DNA of 64,000 nt, taken from positions 62,001 through 126,000 of the forward strand of contig NZ_JAATJB010000012.1 in the NCBI RefSeq assembly GCF_011927635.1, read 5' to 3'. Both the position numbers and the translations under genes were made by a program. The notes under the pieces were generated by a model. It was not told where the DNA came from, did not search any database, and saw only the letters and a list, made by a program, of their open reading frames with translations. This DNA is from Sphingomonas trueperi. Its GTDB lineage: Bacteria; Pseudomonadota; Alphaproteobacteria; Sphingomonadales; Sphingomonadaceae. Numbering within the stretch: position 1 is the stretch's first letter; every line of letters begins with the position of its first letter. Shown here piece after piece: positions 16,785 through 25,800 of this stretch.

Positions 16785-17293
16785 TGCTTGACGTTGCCGC
16801 CCTCCTCGAATCGCCCTGGCCGGAAGGCGATTGGGACGCGCTCGCCCTGCGCGCCGCCGAGGCGGCGATCGCGCAGACGCCCTATGCCGAATGGCAGGGC
16901 TGGCCGATCTCGGTGGAAGTCGCGGTGCGCTTCACCAGCGACGACGAAGTCCATACGCTGAACCGCCAGTATCGGCACAAGGACAAGCCGACCAACGTGC
17001 TGTCCTTCCCGATGATCCAGCCCGATCTGCTCGATGCCGTAACCCAGAACAGCGATGATGGCGAAGTATTGCTGGGCGATATCGTGCTTGCGCACGGCGT
17101 CTGTTCGGTGGAAGCCGAGGAGCGTGGCATTGCCGTGGACGATCATGCCACGCATCTGATTGTCCATGGCATGCTGCATCTGCTAGGCTATGATCATATC
17201 GAGGATGGCGAGGCGGAAGCCATGGAGGCGATGGAACAGGCCGCCATGGCGGCGCTGAACCTGCACGATCCCTATCCCGTACGCGAGGACTAA
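16784..17293 (+). CDS. ybeY: endoribonuclease YbeY (rRNA maturation)
   Basis: YbeY is a zinc-dependent endoribonuclease needed for 16S rRNA 3' maturation and ribosome quality control. The 169-residue protein carries the signature HGMLHLLGYDH near residues 128-138, whose three histidines bind zinc, and the NVLSFPM motif near residue 72. The ATG at 16784 overlaps the vapC stop. It is followed by corC, as in the usual phoH-ybeY-corC order. Confidence 0.94.
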   Translation: MLDVAALLESPWPEGDWDALALRAAEAAIAQTPYAEWQGWPISVEVAVRFTSDDEVHTLNRQYRHKDKPTNVLSFPMIQPDLLDAVTQNSDDGEVLLGDIVLAHGVCSVEAEERGIAVDDHATHLIVHGMLHLLGYDHIEDGEAEAMEAMEQAAMAALNLHDPYPVRED

Positions 17294-17301
17294 CCACCAA
17301 C

Positions 17302-18213
17302 ATGAACGAGGGCCCTAGTACCGGCTCGCCCGAACACCGACACGAAAATGGCGGCATCTGGCGCAGTTTGCGCGCACTCCTGTTCGGCGAGGAACAGGAA
17401 GAGACGCTGCGCGAGCGGCTGGAAGAAGCCATCGACGAGCATGGAAGCGACGGCAGCACCCCGCCCGCCGGCGACCTCGCCCCGATCGAGCGTCAGATGC
17501 TCAAGAACCTGCTGCATTTCGGCGAGCGCGATGCCGGCGACGTGGGCGTGCCCCGCGCGGACATCATCGCCGTCGAGGAGCAGACCAGCTTCGCCGATCT
17601 CGTCCAGCTCTTCGCCGAAGCCGGCCACAGCCGCCTGCCGGTCTATCGCGAGGAGCTCGATACGATCATCGGCATGGTCCATATCAAGGACGTGTTCGAG
17701 ATCCTCGCCAAGGGCGAGGCGCATCCGCCGAGCATCGCCGGGCTGATCCGCCAGCCCCTCTATGTGCCGCAATCGATGGGCGCGCTCGATCTGCTCGCGC
17801 AGATGCGGGTGAAGCGGACTCACCTCGCCGTGGTGCTCGACGAATATTCGGGTACCGAGGGGCTGATCACGATCGAGGACCTGATCGAGGAAATCGTCGG
17901 CGAGATCGAGGACGAGCATGACGAGGCGCCCGCCGCGCTGATCGTGCCGATCGACGGCGGTGGCTGGGAAGCCGACGCCCGCGCCGAGCTGGAGGACGTC
18001 GCCGAGACGGTCGATCCGCGGCTGGCCGAGGTGGAGGAGGATGTCGACACGATCGGCGGCCTCGCCTTCGTGCTCGCCGGGCACGTGCCGGCGGTAGGCG
18101 AGTGCCTGGAGCATGAGAGCGGCTGGAAGCTCGAAGTGATCGACGCCGACCAGCGCAAGGTGAACCGCCTGCGGCTGCATCCCCCCGAAGTACGGGTGGA
18201 AGACGCGGCCTGA
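17302..18213 (+). CDS. corC: CBS-domain CorC/HlyC family protein
   Basis: A 303-residue soluble CorC (YbeX) protein: a pair of CBS domains (about 75-200, with VPRADIIAVEE, the first CBS motif, and HLAVVLDEYSGTEGLITIEDL, the second, quoted in part) and a C-terminal transporter-associated CorC_HlyC domain. It lacks membrane segments, unlike the longer HlyC-like protein at 28319. CorC is linked to Mg/Co efflux and, through ybeY neighbourhood, to ribosome and envelope homeostasis. It ends 10 bp from the convergent pgeF. Confidence 0.9.
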   Translation: MNEGPSTGSPEHRHENGGIWRSLRALLFGEEQEETLRERLEEAIDEHGSDGSTPPAGDLAPIERQMLKNLLHFGERDAGDVGVPRADIIAVEEQTSFADLVQLFAEAGHSRLPVYREELDTIIGMVHIKDVFEILAKGEAHPPSIAGLIRQPLYVPQSMGALDLLAQMRVKRTHLAVVLDEYSGTEGLITIEDLIEEIVGEIEDEHDEAPAALIVPIDGGGWEADARAELEDVAETVDPRLAEVEEDVDTIGGLAFVLAGHVPAVGECLEHESGWKLEVIDADQRKVNRLRLHPPEVRVEDAA

Positions 18214-18222
18214 GCGCCGCGT

Positions 18223-18990
18223 CTACGCCGCCAGCCCGATCAGGCTGACCTGCCGGCCGTAATCGGGCTCGCCGCGATGCGTGGCGCGGCGGAAGCTGAA
18301 GAAGCGGGCCTCGTTCGCATAGGTATCGAGGCCCAGCGCCTCGATCGTCCGCAGGCCGGCCAGTGCCAGCCGGTGTACGACATAGGCTTCCAGATCGAAC
18401 TGGAAATGCTCGGGGCGGCCGTCGGCGAAGAAGCGTTCGTTGGCCGGGTCCTGCTCGCAAAAGCGCTGGAAGAAGCCGGCATCGACCTCATAGCTGGCCC
18501 GGGCGATGCACGGGCCGACTGCGGCAGCGATCCGCTCGCGGCGGGCGCCGAGCGCTTCCATCGCGGCGATCGTCGAATCGGTGACGCCGCCGATCGCGCC
18601 CTTCCACCCGGCATGCGCGGCCGCGACCACGCCGGCCTCGCCATCAGCGAACAGCACCGGCGCGCAGTCGGCGGTGAGGATGCCGAGCACCAGCCCCGGC
18701 TGATTGGTGATCAGCGCGTCGGCCTTGGGGCGCAGCGCCTCGTCGAATGGGGCGAGTACGGTCACCGCATCGGCCGAATGCACCTGGTAGACGGTGACCA
18801 GCTTCGCGCCGGGCAACACCGCCTTGACCGCGCGGCCGCGATTCTCAGCGATCGCCGCCGGACCGTCGTGCGAGCCGGTGCCGACGTTGAGCCCCGCCAC
18901 CATGCCGGTCGAGACGCCGCCGATGCGGCCGAGAAAACCGTGCGGCACGCCGTCCAGCGCGCGGGCGCGGGTGACTTCGACGTCGCTCAC
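18223..18990 (-). CDS. pgeF: peptidoglycan editing factor PgeF (laccase-domain)
   Basis: A 255-residue protein of the YfiH/multicopper-polyphenol oxidoreductase family. The conserved zinc residues are visible in QVHSADAV (His), LTADCAPVL (Cys) and AAHAGWKGA (His). PgeF cleaves wrongly incorporated residues from peptidoglycan precursors; some homologues also act on purine nucleosides. It is last in a four-gene minus-strand operon (lgt, midA-like, GNAT, pgeF) and overlaps the GNAT gene by 4 bases. Confidence 0.93.
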   Translation of the reverse strand: MSDVEVTRARALDGVPHGFLGRIGGVSTGMVAGLNVGTGSHDGPAAIAENRGRAVKAVLPGAKLVTVYQVHSADAVTVLAPFDEALRPKADALITNQPGLVLGILTADCAPVLFADGEAGVVAAAHAGWKGAIGGVTDSTIAAMEALGARRERIAAAVGPCIARASYEVDAGFFQRFCEQDPANERFFADGRPEHFQFDLEAYVVHRLALAGLRTIEALGLDTYANEARFFSFRRATHRGEPDYGRQVSLIGLAA

Positions 18991-19490
18991 AGTGCCAGCC
19001 GCATCAGCCGATCCTCATCGGCATGGTTGCCCACCAGGAAGGCATAGGGTCCGCGATCCTCGAAGCCGTAGCGCTGGTAGAAGCGCTTGGCGCGGTGGTT
19101 GTCGATATAGACGGAAAGCCAGAGCTCGGACGCACCCCGCGCGCGGGCGGTGGCGAGCGCCCAGTCCATCAGCGCCTGCGCCGCGCCGCTGCCCTTGGCG
19201 CGATCGAGCAGATAGAGCTGGCGGAGTTCCAGCGCGGGGCCCTGCGGTTCGGCGGGCAGGCTGATCGGCCCCAGCTTGCAATAGCCCGCGAGGCCCTCCG
19301 CATCCTCGATCACCCGGAATGCGAAGGCGGGATCGGCCAATTCCGCCGCCCAGCCCTCGACGGTGAACTTGGCGAGGAAGCTGGCGAGATCCTCGGCGGC
19401 ATAGAGATGGCCGAAGGTCGCCTGGAAGCTGGTCCGGAACAGCGCGTCGATCGCGGCGGCATCGGCGGGGGTGGCGTCGCGAAAGCTCAT
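18987..19490 (-). CDS. GNAT family N-acetyltransferase
   Basis: A 167-residue GNAT protein with a motif A region around AKGSGAAQALMDWAL (residues 110-124) and the C-terminal YQRYGFEDRGPYAFLVG stretch typical of small-molecule or protein acetyltransferases. The substrate cannot be read from sequence. It overlaps both neighbours by 4 bases and so is translationally coupled to the midA-like gene and pgeF. Confidence 0.88.
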   Translation of the reverse strand: MSFRDATPADAAAIDALFRTSFQATFGHLYAAEDLASFLAKFTVEGWAAELADPAFAFRVIEDAEGLAGYCKLGPISLPAEPQGPALELRQLYLLDRAKGSGAAQALMDWALATARARGASELWLSVYIDNHRAKRFYQRYGFEDRGPYAFLVGNHADEDRLMRLAL

Positions 19491-20581
19491 GCGAACCCCG
19501 CCGGCACCGGCCAGCCCGGTGCGGTGAGCGCGATCACCTTGAACAGCGAGCCCATCTGGTCGTCGGCGACCAGCCGGTTGCGATCGGCGGCGATGGTGTC
19601 GCCGCGCTCCGGTGCGGTGCGGGCAAGCGCGCGGGCGCGCTCGTCGATGCCGAGTGCCTTGAGGAAATCGCCCTGCGTCACCGGCCCATGGACGGTCAGC
19701 CCTTCGGCCTCGGCGGCCTCCTTGAGCGTGCCGAAATCGACATGCGCGGTCAGGTCCGCCTCGCCGGGCGCGTCGAACGGATTGGCGAAGGCATGGCCGC
19801 GCACTGCCTGCAGCGTGTCGCCGATCGCGGGCCCCTCATAGCCATAGTCGATGATCAGCGCGGCGCCGCCCTGGGCCAGCAGCCGCTGCGCCAGCGCGCG
19901 GAGCAGTGACACGCTGGCGGGCGATGTCTCGAGGATCGCGCCTGGGGCGGCGTCGCGAAGCGCTTGCGGGATTACCGGGTCGAAGCCGCGATCGCCGGTG
20001 ACCGGCAGGAACAGCGTATCCTGGCACGCGACCAGGCGCTCGCGCCAGCCCTGCGCGGTATGGACCAGCTGGCGGATCGGCAGCGCGTCGAAGAATTCGT
20101 TGGCGACGACCAGCAGCGGCGCGTCCTCGGGCAGCCCGACCAGGTCGAGATGCCATTCGGCGTGCGGCACGCGTTCCTTCTGCGCGGCGCGCAGTACCGG
20201 GCTTGTCTCCAGGAAGTCCACCGGCGGCGTGAACCCGGCCTTGCCCATCGCGCGCAGCGCATCGCTCGCCAGCGTGCCGCGGCCTGGGCCGAACTCGACA
20301 TAGCGGGCCGCGTCCGGCCGGCCGGCGCGGTCCCACAAATCGGCCAGCCACAGCCCGATCAGCTCGCCGAACATCTGGCTGATTTCGGGCGCCGTGGTGA
20401 AGTCGCCGCGCGCGCCCAGCGGATCGCGGGTGGCGTAATAATGCGCGTTGGCAGCCCCCATGAACTGCGAGAGCGGGATCGGCCCGGCGAGCGTGATCGC
20501 CCGCGCCAGCCGTTCGGGCAGGGCGGGCTCGGCGGCATTGTCGCGGCGTTCTTCGGGCGGGGCGTCGAGCGGGTTGGTCAT
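19487..20581 (-). CDS. SAM-dependent methyltransferase, MidA/NDUFAF7 family
   Basis: A 364-residue class I methyltransferase of the DUF185/COG1565 family. Hallmarks are YYATRDPLGARGDFTTAPE near the N-terminus, VEFGPGRGTLASD (the SAM glycine loop), and FFDALPIRQLV. The mitochondrial relative NDUFAF7 methylates an arginine of complex I; the bacterial role is less clear. It lies 10 bp after lgt in the same operon, a pairing common in alphaproteobacteria. Confidence 0.92.
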   Translation of the reverse strand: MTNPLDAPPEERRDNAAEPALPERLARAITLAGPIPLSQFMGAANAHYYATRDPLGARGDFTTAPEISQMFGELIGLWLADLWDRAGRPDAARYVEFGPGRGTLASDALRAMGKAGFTPPVDFLETSPVLRAAQKERVPHAEWHLDLVGLPEDAPLLVVANEFFDALPIRQLVHTAQGWRERLVACQDTLFLPVTGDRGFDPVIPQALRDAAPGAILETSPASVSLLRALAQRLLAQGGAALIIDYGYEGPAIGDTLQAVRGHAFANPFDAPGEADLTAHVDFGTLKEAAEAEGLTVHGPVTQGDFLKALGIDERARALARTAPERGDTIAADRNRLVADDQMGSLFKVIALTAPGWPVPAGFA

Positions 20582-20591
20582 GGCGGTCAGG

Positions 20592-21470
20592 TCAGGCGAC
20601 GCTCGGCCCGGTGATCGCCTCGATCCGCTTGCGGCGGCCCGGCGCGGTGGCGATGAGGAACAGGCCGCCCGCGATCATCGGCAGGCACAGCCACTGGCCC
20701 ATGTGCAGGCCGGTGAGGTTGACCAGCCAGACCAGCTGGCGATCGGGCTCGCGGAAGAACTCCACGAAAAAGCGGCACATGCCGTAGCCGAGCAGGAAGA
20801 TCCCGGCGAGCTTGCCCGGCTGGTATCGCGCATCGGTACGCCAGAAGAAGAACCACAGCACCGCGAACAGCAGCAGGCCTTCCAGCCCCGCCTCGTAGAG
20901 CTGGCTCGGGTGGCGGGCCGGCTCGGGGATACCGGCGGGTACGGTACCGCGAAAGACGATCGCCCAGGGTACGTCGCCGGGCTTCCCCCACAGCTCGCCG
21001 TTCACGAAATTGGCGAGACGGCCGAAGAACAGCCCGAAGGGTGCGCAGCACACCACATAATCATGCACGCGCAGCCAGTTGAGCTTGTTCTGCCAGGACA
21101 GCCAGATAATCGCCAGCGAAGTGCCGATCACGCCGCCATGGAAGCTCATGCCGCCTTCCCACAGCATCAGGATCTGCAGCGGGTTACGGAGCATCTCGGG
21201 CGCGTAGAACAGCACATAGCCGATGCGGCCGCCGAGGATGATGCCGAGCGTCGCGTAGAACACCAGATCGTCGGCATGGCGGCGGGCCATCGGCGCGCCG
21301 GGCTGGGCCAGCAGCTTCATCAGATACACCCAGCCGATCAGGATGCCGGTGATATACGCGAGCGAATACCATTTGATCTGGAAGAAACCCAGATTGATCG
21401 CCACCGGATCGAGGTGGAGATCGGTGAAATGCAGATGTCCGCCGGCAGCGGCAAGCAGAGTGGGCAGCAC
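20592..21470 (-). CDS. lgt: prolipoprotein diacylglyceryl transferase Lgt
   Basis: Lgt transfers a diacylglyceryl group from phosphatidylglycerol to the lipobox cysteine of prolipoproteins in the inner membrane. The 292-residue protein has about seven membrane helices and the family signature [13 protein letters not shown] near residues 150-162, plus the essential HGGVIG region. It leads the minus-strand operon to pgeF. Lipoproteins in this window (47752, 56378) would be its substrates. Confidence 0.96.
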   Translation of the reverse strand: MLPTLLAAAGGHLHFTDLHLDPVAINLGFFQIKWYSLAYITGILIGWVYLMKLLAQPGAPMARRHADDLVFYATLGIILGGRIGYVLFYAPEMLRNPLQILMLWEGGMSFHGGVIGTSLAIIWLSWQNKLNWLRVHDYVVCCAPFGLFFGRLANFVNGELWGKPGDVPWAIVFRGTVPAGIPEPARHPSQLYEAGLEGLLLFAVLWFFFWRTDARYQPGKLAGIFLLGYGMCRFFVEFFREPDRQLVWLVNLTGLHMGQWLCLPMIAGGLFLIATAPGRRKRIEAITGPSVA

Positions 21471-21600
21471 GATAATCCCCGGCGTGAGAAGCGACTTTGC
21501 CCCGCGATAGAGCCAAAACGCCGCAAACCCAAGGGGGAGCGATCAGGCTGATCGAAAGCCCATGCTGGCGTGGGGCCTCGGTGCGCGATAGAGCCGGGGC

Positions 21601-23844
21601 ATGGCTGGCAATACTCCACCCCGCATCAGGCTCGATCGGCGCAGGCTGTTGATCGGCGGCGGCGCGGGACTGGGCCTGGTGGTCGCCTGGGGGCTGTGGC
21701 CGCGCAGCTATGCGCCGAACCTCAGCGCCGGGCCGGGCGAGAGCCTGTTCGGTGCCTGGCTCAAGATCGGCAAGGACGGGCAGGTGCGCGTCGCGGTGCC
21801 GCAGGCGGAGATGGGGCAGGGCGTCTATACCGCGCTTCCACAGATCCTCGCCGATGAACTGGGCGCGGACTGGAAGCTGGTCGGTGTCGAGCCCGCGCCG
21901 CTCAACCCGCTTTATGCCAATCCGCTGGCGGCGCAGACGCTGTTCTCCGCCGCGCTGGGCGGCCTGCCCGAAAAGGTGCAGCGCAGCCATGCCGCGCGTG
22001 CGGACCTGATGCTCACCGCCGCCTCCACCTCGGTGCGCGCCTTCGAGGAGGATCTGCGCCAAGCGGGTGCGGCGGCACGGGTGCTGCTGTGCAAGGCGGC
22101 GGCGCGGAGTTGGGGCGTCGACTGGCAGTCTTGCGGCACCGCCGGCAGCACGGTGATCCATGGCAACCAGCGGCTCGGCTTCGGCGACCTCGCCGAAGCG
22201 GCCGCGCAGGAAAAGGCGCCGGCGCAGCTTCCCTTGCGCGGCGGCGAGGCAGGGCGGCTGCTCGGCCAACCGCTGCCGCGGCTCGATGCGCCGGCCAAGC
22301 TCGACGGCAGCGCGAATTTCGCCGCCGATGTGCGCCTGCCGAACATGGTATTTGCCGCGATCCGCCAGGGGCCGGTGGGCGAGACCGAACTGGTGCATGT
22401 CGACCGCGAGGCGGCGAACCGGGTGCGCGGCATGCTGTCGATCGTCACGACGAAGCAATGGGTGGCGACGGTGGCGAGCAACTGGTGGGCGGCCGAGCGC
22501 GCGCTCCAGGCGCTGCGGCCGCGCTTCCGCAATCCCGCGGCGGTGGTCAACGACGACAGCATCGACGCGGCGCTGGATGCCGCGCTGGAAGGCGAGGGTG
22601 CCCGCATCGAGGCGAAGGGGGATCTTGCCGCCGAGTTCCGTGGGGCCAAGGTGGTGACCGCGGACTATCGCGTCGGCCTCGCCCCGCATGCGCCGCTGGA
22701 GCCGATGACCTGCACCGCGGACTATGCGCATGGCCGGCTGTCGCTCTGGCTGCCGACCCAGGCGCCGGGCCTCGCGCGCGCGGCGGCGGCCAAGGCGCTC
22801 GGCGTCGATCCGGCGCGGGTGACGGTGCATGCGATGCTCGGCGGCGGCTCGTTCGGCGAGAAACTGGAGGTCGATGCGGCAGTGCAGGCGGCGCTGATTT
22901 CCCACGCCGTGCAGCGCCCGGTGCAGCTCACCTGGCCGCGCGACGAGGATCTGCGGCGCGATCGCTTCCGCCCTGCCGCCGCGGCACGGCTCACCGCCAA
23001 GCTGGGACAAGGCGGCACCGTCTCCGCCTGGCTGGCCAAGATCGCCGCGCCCACCACCGGCCGCGAGCTTGCCGCGCGGCTGCTTGCCGGCGACACGGTC
23101 GCAGCAGCCGGGCTGGCGCTGCCCGGCAGGCAAGATCCCTCCGCCGTGGAGGGGGCGGTGCCCGCCTATGCCATCCCCAACCTCGCGGTGGATCACCACC
23201 CGGCCGAGATCGGCGTGCCGACCGGCTATTGGCGCTCGGGTGCGCATAGCTACACCTGTTTCTTCGCCGAGAGCTTCGTCGACGAGTTGGCGCATGTCGC
23301 CAATCGCGATCCGCTCTCGTTCCGCATGGCGATGCTCGGCAACCAGCCGAGGCTCGCCCGCTGCCTGCAGACCGCAGCGCAGCTCGGCGGCTGGCAGGGC
23401 GGCGAGCCGGGGAGCGGGCAGGGGATCGCGGCGCACGCCTTTCGCGGCTCCTACATCGCCGTGATGGCCGAGGCGCATCTGACGCCGCAGCGCGAGATCG
23501 TCGTCGAGCGTCTGGTCGCGGCGGTCGATTGCGGGCGGGTAGTGAATCCCGATCTCGTCCGCCAGCAGATCGAGGGCGGGCTGTTGTTCGGCCTGGCTGC
23601 CGCGCTGGGGGCGTCGACCACGTTCAGCGAGAACATCGCCGACGTGCAGACGCTCGCCGATCTCAACCTGCCGACGTTGGCGAGCACGCCCGACATTACG
23701 GTGGAAATCCTGCCGAGCGGATCGGATCCGGGCGGGGTGAGCGAGCTCGCCGTGCCGCCGACCGCACCCGCCATCGCCAACGCGTTACAAACCGCCACCG
23801 GCACGCGATTCCGTCGCCTGCCCCTGCTATCGGACGCCGAATGA
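21601..23844 (+). CDS. IorB-like molybdopterin-binding oxidoreductase subunit, Tat-exported
   Basis: A 747-residue xanthine-oxidase-family large subunit closest in layout to the isoquinoline 1-oxidoreductase beta subunit or membrane aldehyde dehydrogenases. The N-terminus has a twin-arginine-like signal (LDRRRLLIGGGAGLGLVVAW). Repeated aldehyde oxidase domains follow, with GEMGQG-like AEMGQGVYTALPQ, GGGSFGEKLEVD and a C-terminal GGVSELAVPPTAPAI, where the Glu matches the catalytic GVGE position although the preceding Gly is Ser. The usual 2Fe-2S partner subunit is not adjacent. hemH follows with a 4-base overlap. Confidence 0.85.
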   Translation: MAGNTPPRIRLDRRRLLIGGGAGLGLVVAWGLWPRSYAPNLSAGPGESLFGAWLKIGKDGQVRVAVPQAEMGQGVYTALPQILADELGADWKLVGVEPAPLNPLYANPLAAQTLFSAALGGLPEKVQRSHAARADLMLTAASTSVRAFEEDLRQAGAAARVLLCKAAARSWGVDWQSCGTAGSTVIHGNQRLGFGDLAEAAAQEKAPAQLPLRGGEAGRLLGQPLPRLDAPAKLDGSANFAADVRLPNMVFAAIRQGPVGETELVHVDREAANRVRGMLSIVTTKQWVATVASNWWAAERALQALRPRFRNPAAVVNDDSIDAALDAALEGEGARIEAKGDLAAEFRGAKVVTADYRVGLAPHAPLEPMTCTADYAHGRLSLWLPTQAPGLARAAAAKALGVDPARVTVHAMLGGGSFGEKLEVDAAVQAALISHAVQRPVQLTWPRDEDLRRDRFRPAAAARLTAKLGQGGTVSAWLAKIAAPTTGRELAARLLAGDTVAAAGLALPGRQDPSAVEGAVPAYAIPNLAVDHHPAEIGVPTGYWRSGAHSYTCFFAESFVDELAHVANRDPLSFRMAMLGNQPRLARCLQTAAQLGGWQGGEPGSGQGIAAHAFRGSYIAVMAEAHLTPQREIVVERLVAAVDCGRVVNPDLVRQQIEGGLLFGLAAALGASTTFSENIADVQTLADLNLPTLASTPDITVEILPSGSDPGGVSELAVPPTAPAIANALQTATGTRFRRLPLLSDAE

Positions 23845-24848
23845 CCCTGCCCGCAGACCATCCGAAGATCCCGCCCGCCCGTATCGGCGTGCTGCTGGTC
23901 AATCTCGGCACCCCCGACGCGCCCGATCCCGGCGCGGTGAAGCGCTATCTGGGTGAGTTCCTCTCGGATCGCCGGGTGGTCGAGATTCCGCCTTTGCTCT
24001 GGCAGCCGATCCTGCGCGGGATCATCCTGCGGACGCGGCCGAAGAAATCGGCGCATGCCTATGCCCAAGTGTGGCGCGAGGACGGCTCGCCGCTCGCCGC
24101 AATCACCAAGGCGCAGGCGCGCGGGCTGGACGGCGCGTTCGGGGCGAGCGTGACGGTGCTGCACGCGATGCGCTACGGCAAGCCTTCGGTCGGCGAGCAG
24201 ATTGCCGCGCTCAAGGCGCAGGGTTGCGAGCGCGTCCTGGTCGCACCACTCTACCCGCAATATTGCGCGGCGACGACGGCGACCGCCAACGACGTCGCCT
24301 TTGCCGCGCTGATGGCGATGCGCTGGCAGCCGGCGCTGCGCACGCTGCCGCCCTATTATGACGACCCCGCCTATATCGCGGCGCTCAAGACCAGCGTCGA
24401 GGAAGGGCTGGCGGGGCTCGACTTCGAGCCGGACGCGGTGATCGCCAGCTTCCACGGCATGCCCCAGCGGACGCTCGAGCTGGGCGATCCCTATCACTGC
24501 CATTGCCGCAAGACCGGGCGCCTGCTTGGCGAAGCATTGGGGCGCGAGCTGATCGTCACCTTCCAGTCGCGCTTCGGCCGCGCCAAGTGGCTGGAGCCCG
24601 CGACCGACACGACGCTGGAGGCGCTACCCGCCAAGGGTATTCGACGCGTCGCCATCGTGGCGCCAGGTTTCTCGGCGGACTGCCTGGAAACGCTGGAGGA
24701 ACTCGCGATCCGCGGTCGCGAGTCCTTCCTTGAATCCGGCGGCACGGATTTCGCATATTTGCCTTGTCTCAATGATAGCGCGACGGGCATGGAGTTGCTG
24801 CGACAGATCATCGGGCGCGAACTTGCCGGCTGGGTGAACCCCGCCTAG
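23841..24848 (+). CDS. hemH: ferrochelatase HemH
   Basis: HemH inserts Fe2+ into protoporphyrin IX, the last step of protoheme synthesis. The 335-residue protein starts RIGVLLVNLGTPDAP, and carries the catalytic SFHGMPQR histidine near residue 204 and GDPYHCHC. The ATG overlaps the preceding stop (ATGA); an earlier in-frame extension would lie inside the molybdoprotein gene. Its heme supplies the cytochrome oxidase genes and FixL found elsewhere in the window. Confidence 0.96.
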   Translation: MTLPADHPKIPPARIGVLLVNLGTPDAPDPGAVKRYLGEFLSDRRVVEIPPLLWQPILRGIILRTRPKKSAHAYAQVWREDGSPLAAITKAQARGLDGAFGASVTVLHAMRYGKPSVGEQIAALKAQGCERVLVAPLYPQYCAATTATANDVAFAALMAMRWQPALRTLPPYYDDPAYIAALKTSVEEGLAGLDFEPDAVIASFHGMPQRTLELGDPYHCHCRKTGRLLGEALGRELIVTFQSRFGRAKWLEPATDTTLEALPAKGIRRVAIVAPGFSADCLETLEELAIRGRESFLESGGTDFAYLPCLNDSATGMELLRQIIGRELAGWVNPA

Positions 24849-24881
24849 CCAATTCTTGGGTTTGATTGGAGAGGAATGCAC

Positions 24882-25604
24882 ATGGCACGTGTAGCGGTCG
24901 TAACCGGCGGCACCCGCGGTATTGGCGAGGCGATCAGCCTGGCGCTCAAGGAGGCCGGCATCACCGTCGCCGCCAACTATGCCGGTAATGACGAGAAGGC
25001 CGCCGCCTTCACCGAACGCACCGGTATCAAGGCGTACAAGTGGGACGTGGGCGATTTCGACGCCTGTGCCGCCGGTGTGGCACAGGTCGAGGCTGAGCTG
25101 GGCCCGGTCGACATCGTCGTCAACAATGCCGGCATCACCCGCGACGGCACCATCCTGAAGATGACGCGCGACATGTGGGAAGACGTGATCCGCATCAATC
25201 TGGGCGGCTGCTTCAACATGGCGCACGCCGTGTTCCCGGGCATGCGCACCCGCAAGTGGGGCCGCATCGTCAATATCGGTTCGATCAACGGCCAGGCGGG
25301 CCAGTACGGCCAGGTCAACTATGCCGCCGCCAAGTCCGGCATCCACGGCTTCACCAAGGCGCTGGCGCAGGAAGGTGCGCGATTCGGCGTGACCGTCAAC
25401 GCCATCGCCCCGGGCTATATCGATACCGACATGGTCGCGGCGGTGCCGACGGACGTGCTGGAGAAGATCGTGGCCAAGATCCCGGTCGGTCGGCTGGGCC
25501 AGGCGCACGAGATCGCGCGCGCGGTGGCTTTCCTCTGCGCGGAGGAGGGCGGCTTCGTCACTGGATCAACGCTGTCGATCAACGGCGGGCAGCACATGTA
25601 CTGA
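24882..25604 (+). CDS. phaB: acetoacetyl-CoA reductase PhaB
   Basis: An NADPH-dependent short-chain dehydrogenase of 240 residues that reduces acetoacetyl-CoA to (R)-3-hydroxybutyryl-CoA for polyhydroxybutyrate synthesis. The cofactor motif TGGTRGIGEAI is at the N-terminus, the catalytic YxxxK is in NYAAAKSGIHG, and the fold ends FVTGSTLSINGGQHMY, matching PhaB closely. I chose the second ATG (24882) because GGAGAGGA ends 6 bases upstream, too close to the first ATG. phaA and phaC are not here. Confidence 0.92.
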   Translation: MARVAVVTGGTRGIGEAISLALKEAGITVAANYAGNDEKAAAFTERTGIKAYKWDVGDFDACAAGVAQVEAELGPVDIVVNNAGITRDGTILKMTRDMWEDVIRINLGGCFNMAHAVFPGMRTRKWGRIVNIGSINGQAGQYGQVNYAAAKSGIHGFTKALAQEGARFGVTVNAIAPGYIDTDMVAAVPTDVLEKIVAKIPVGRLGQAHEIARAVAFLCAEEGGFVTGSTLSINGGQHMY

Positions 25605-25612
25605 ACGAACAA

Positions 25613-25642
25613 GGGGGCCGGCGCCTTGCGGTGCCGACCCCC
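25613..25642 (+). terminator. putative terminator hairpin after phaB
   Basis: GGGGGCCGGCGC (25613-25624) pairs with GTGCCGACCCCC (25631-25642), with one C-A mismatch and one G-T pair, around a 6-base loop. It lies 8 bp after the phaB stop. There is no following T run, so termination could be rho-dependent or this could be a 3'-end stabilising stem. Confidence 0.5.
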
Positions 25643-25800
25643 AACGTCTCTCGATACGCTACGCGAGAGCAACTGTACGCGTACAACCCGTTCTGGATAG
25701 AGCGGTTCCCTTGAGCGAACGCTGAACGACTTGGTTATTCGCCGTTCATCTTCGCACCTGCAGCACTGGCGGGCGGCGCGGCAGCCGCTAAGAGGGGCGG

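Noticed and set aside
21184..23478. Very long open frame on the minus strand opposite the molybdoprotein gene
   Set aside because: It is a mirror of a confidently identified gene in GC-rich DNA; its composition is Arg/His/Gly-rich with no family motif, and it overlaps lgt.
25643..25800. Short direct and inverted runs after phaB considered as a repeat element
   Set aside because: No clear arms, no second copy in the window; treated as ordinary intergenic DNA.
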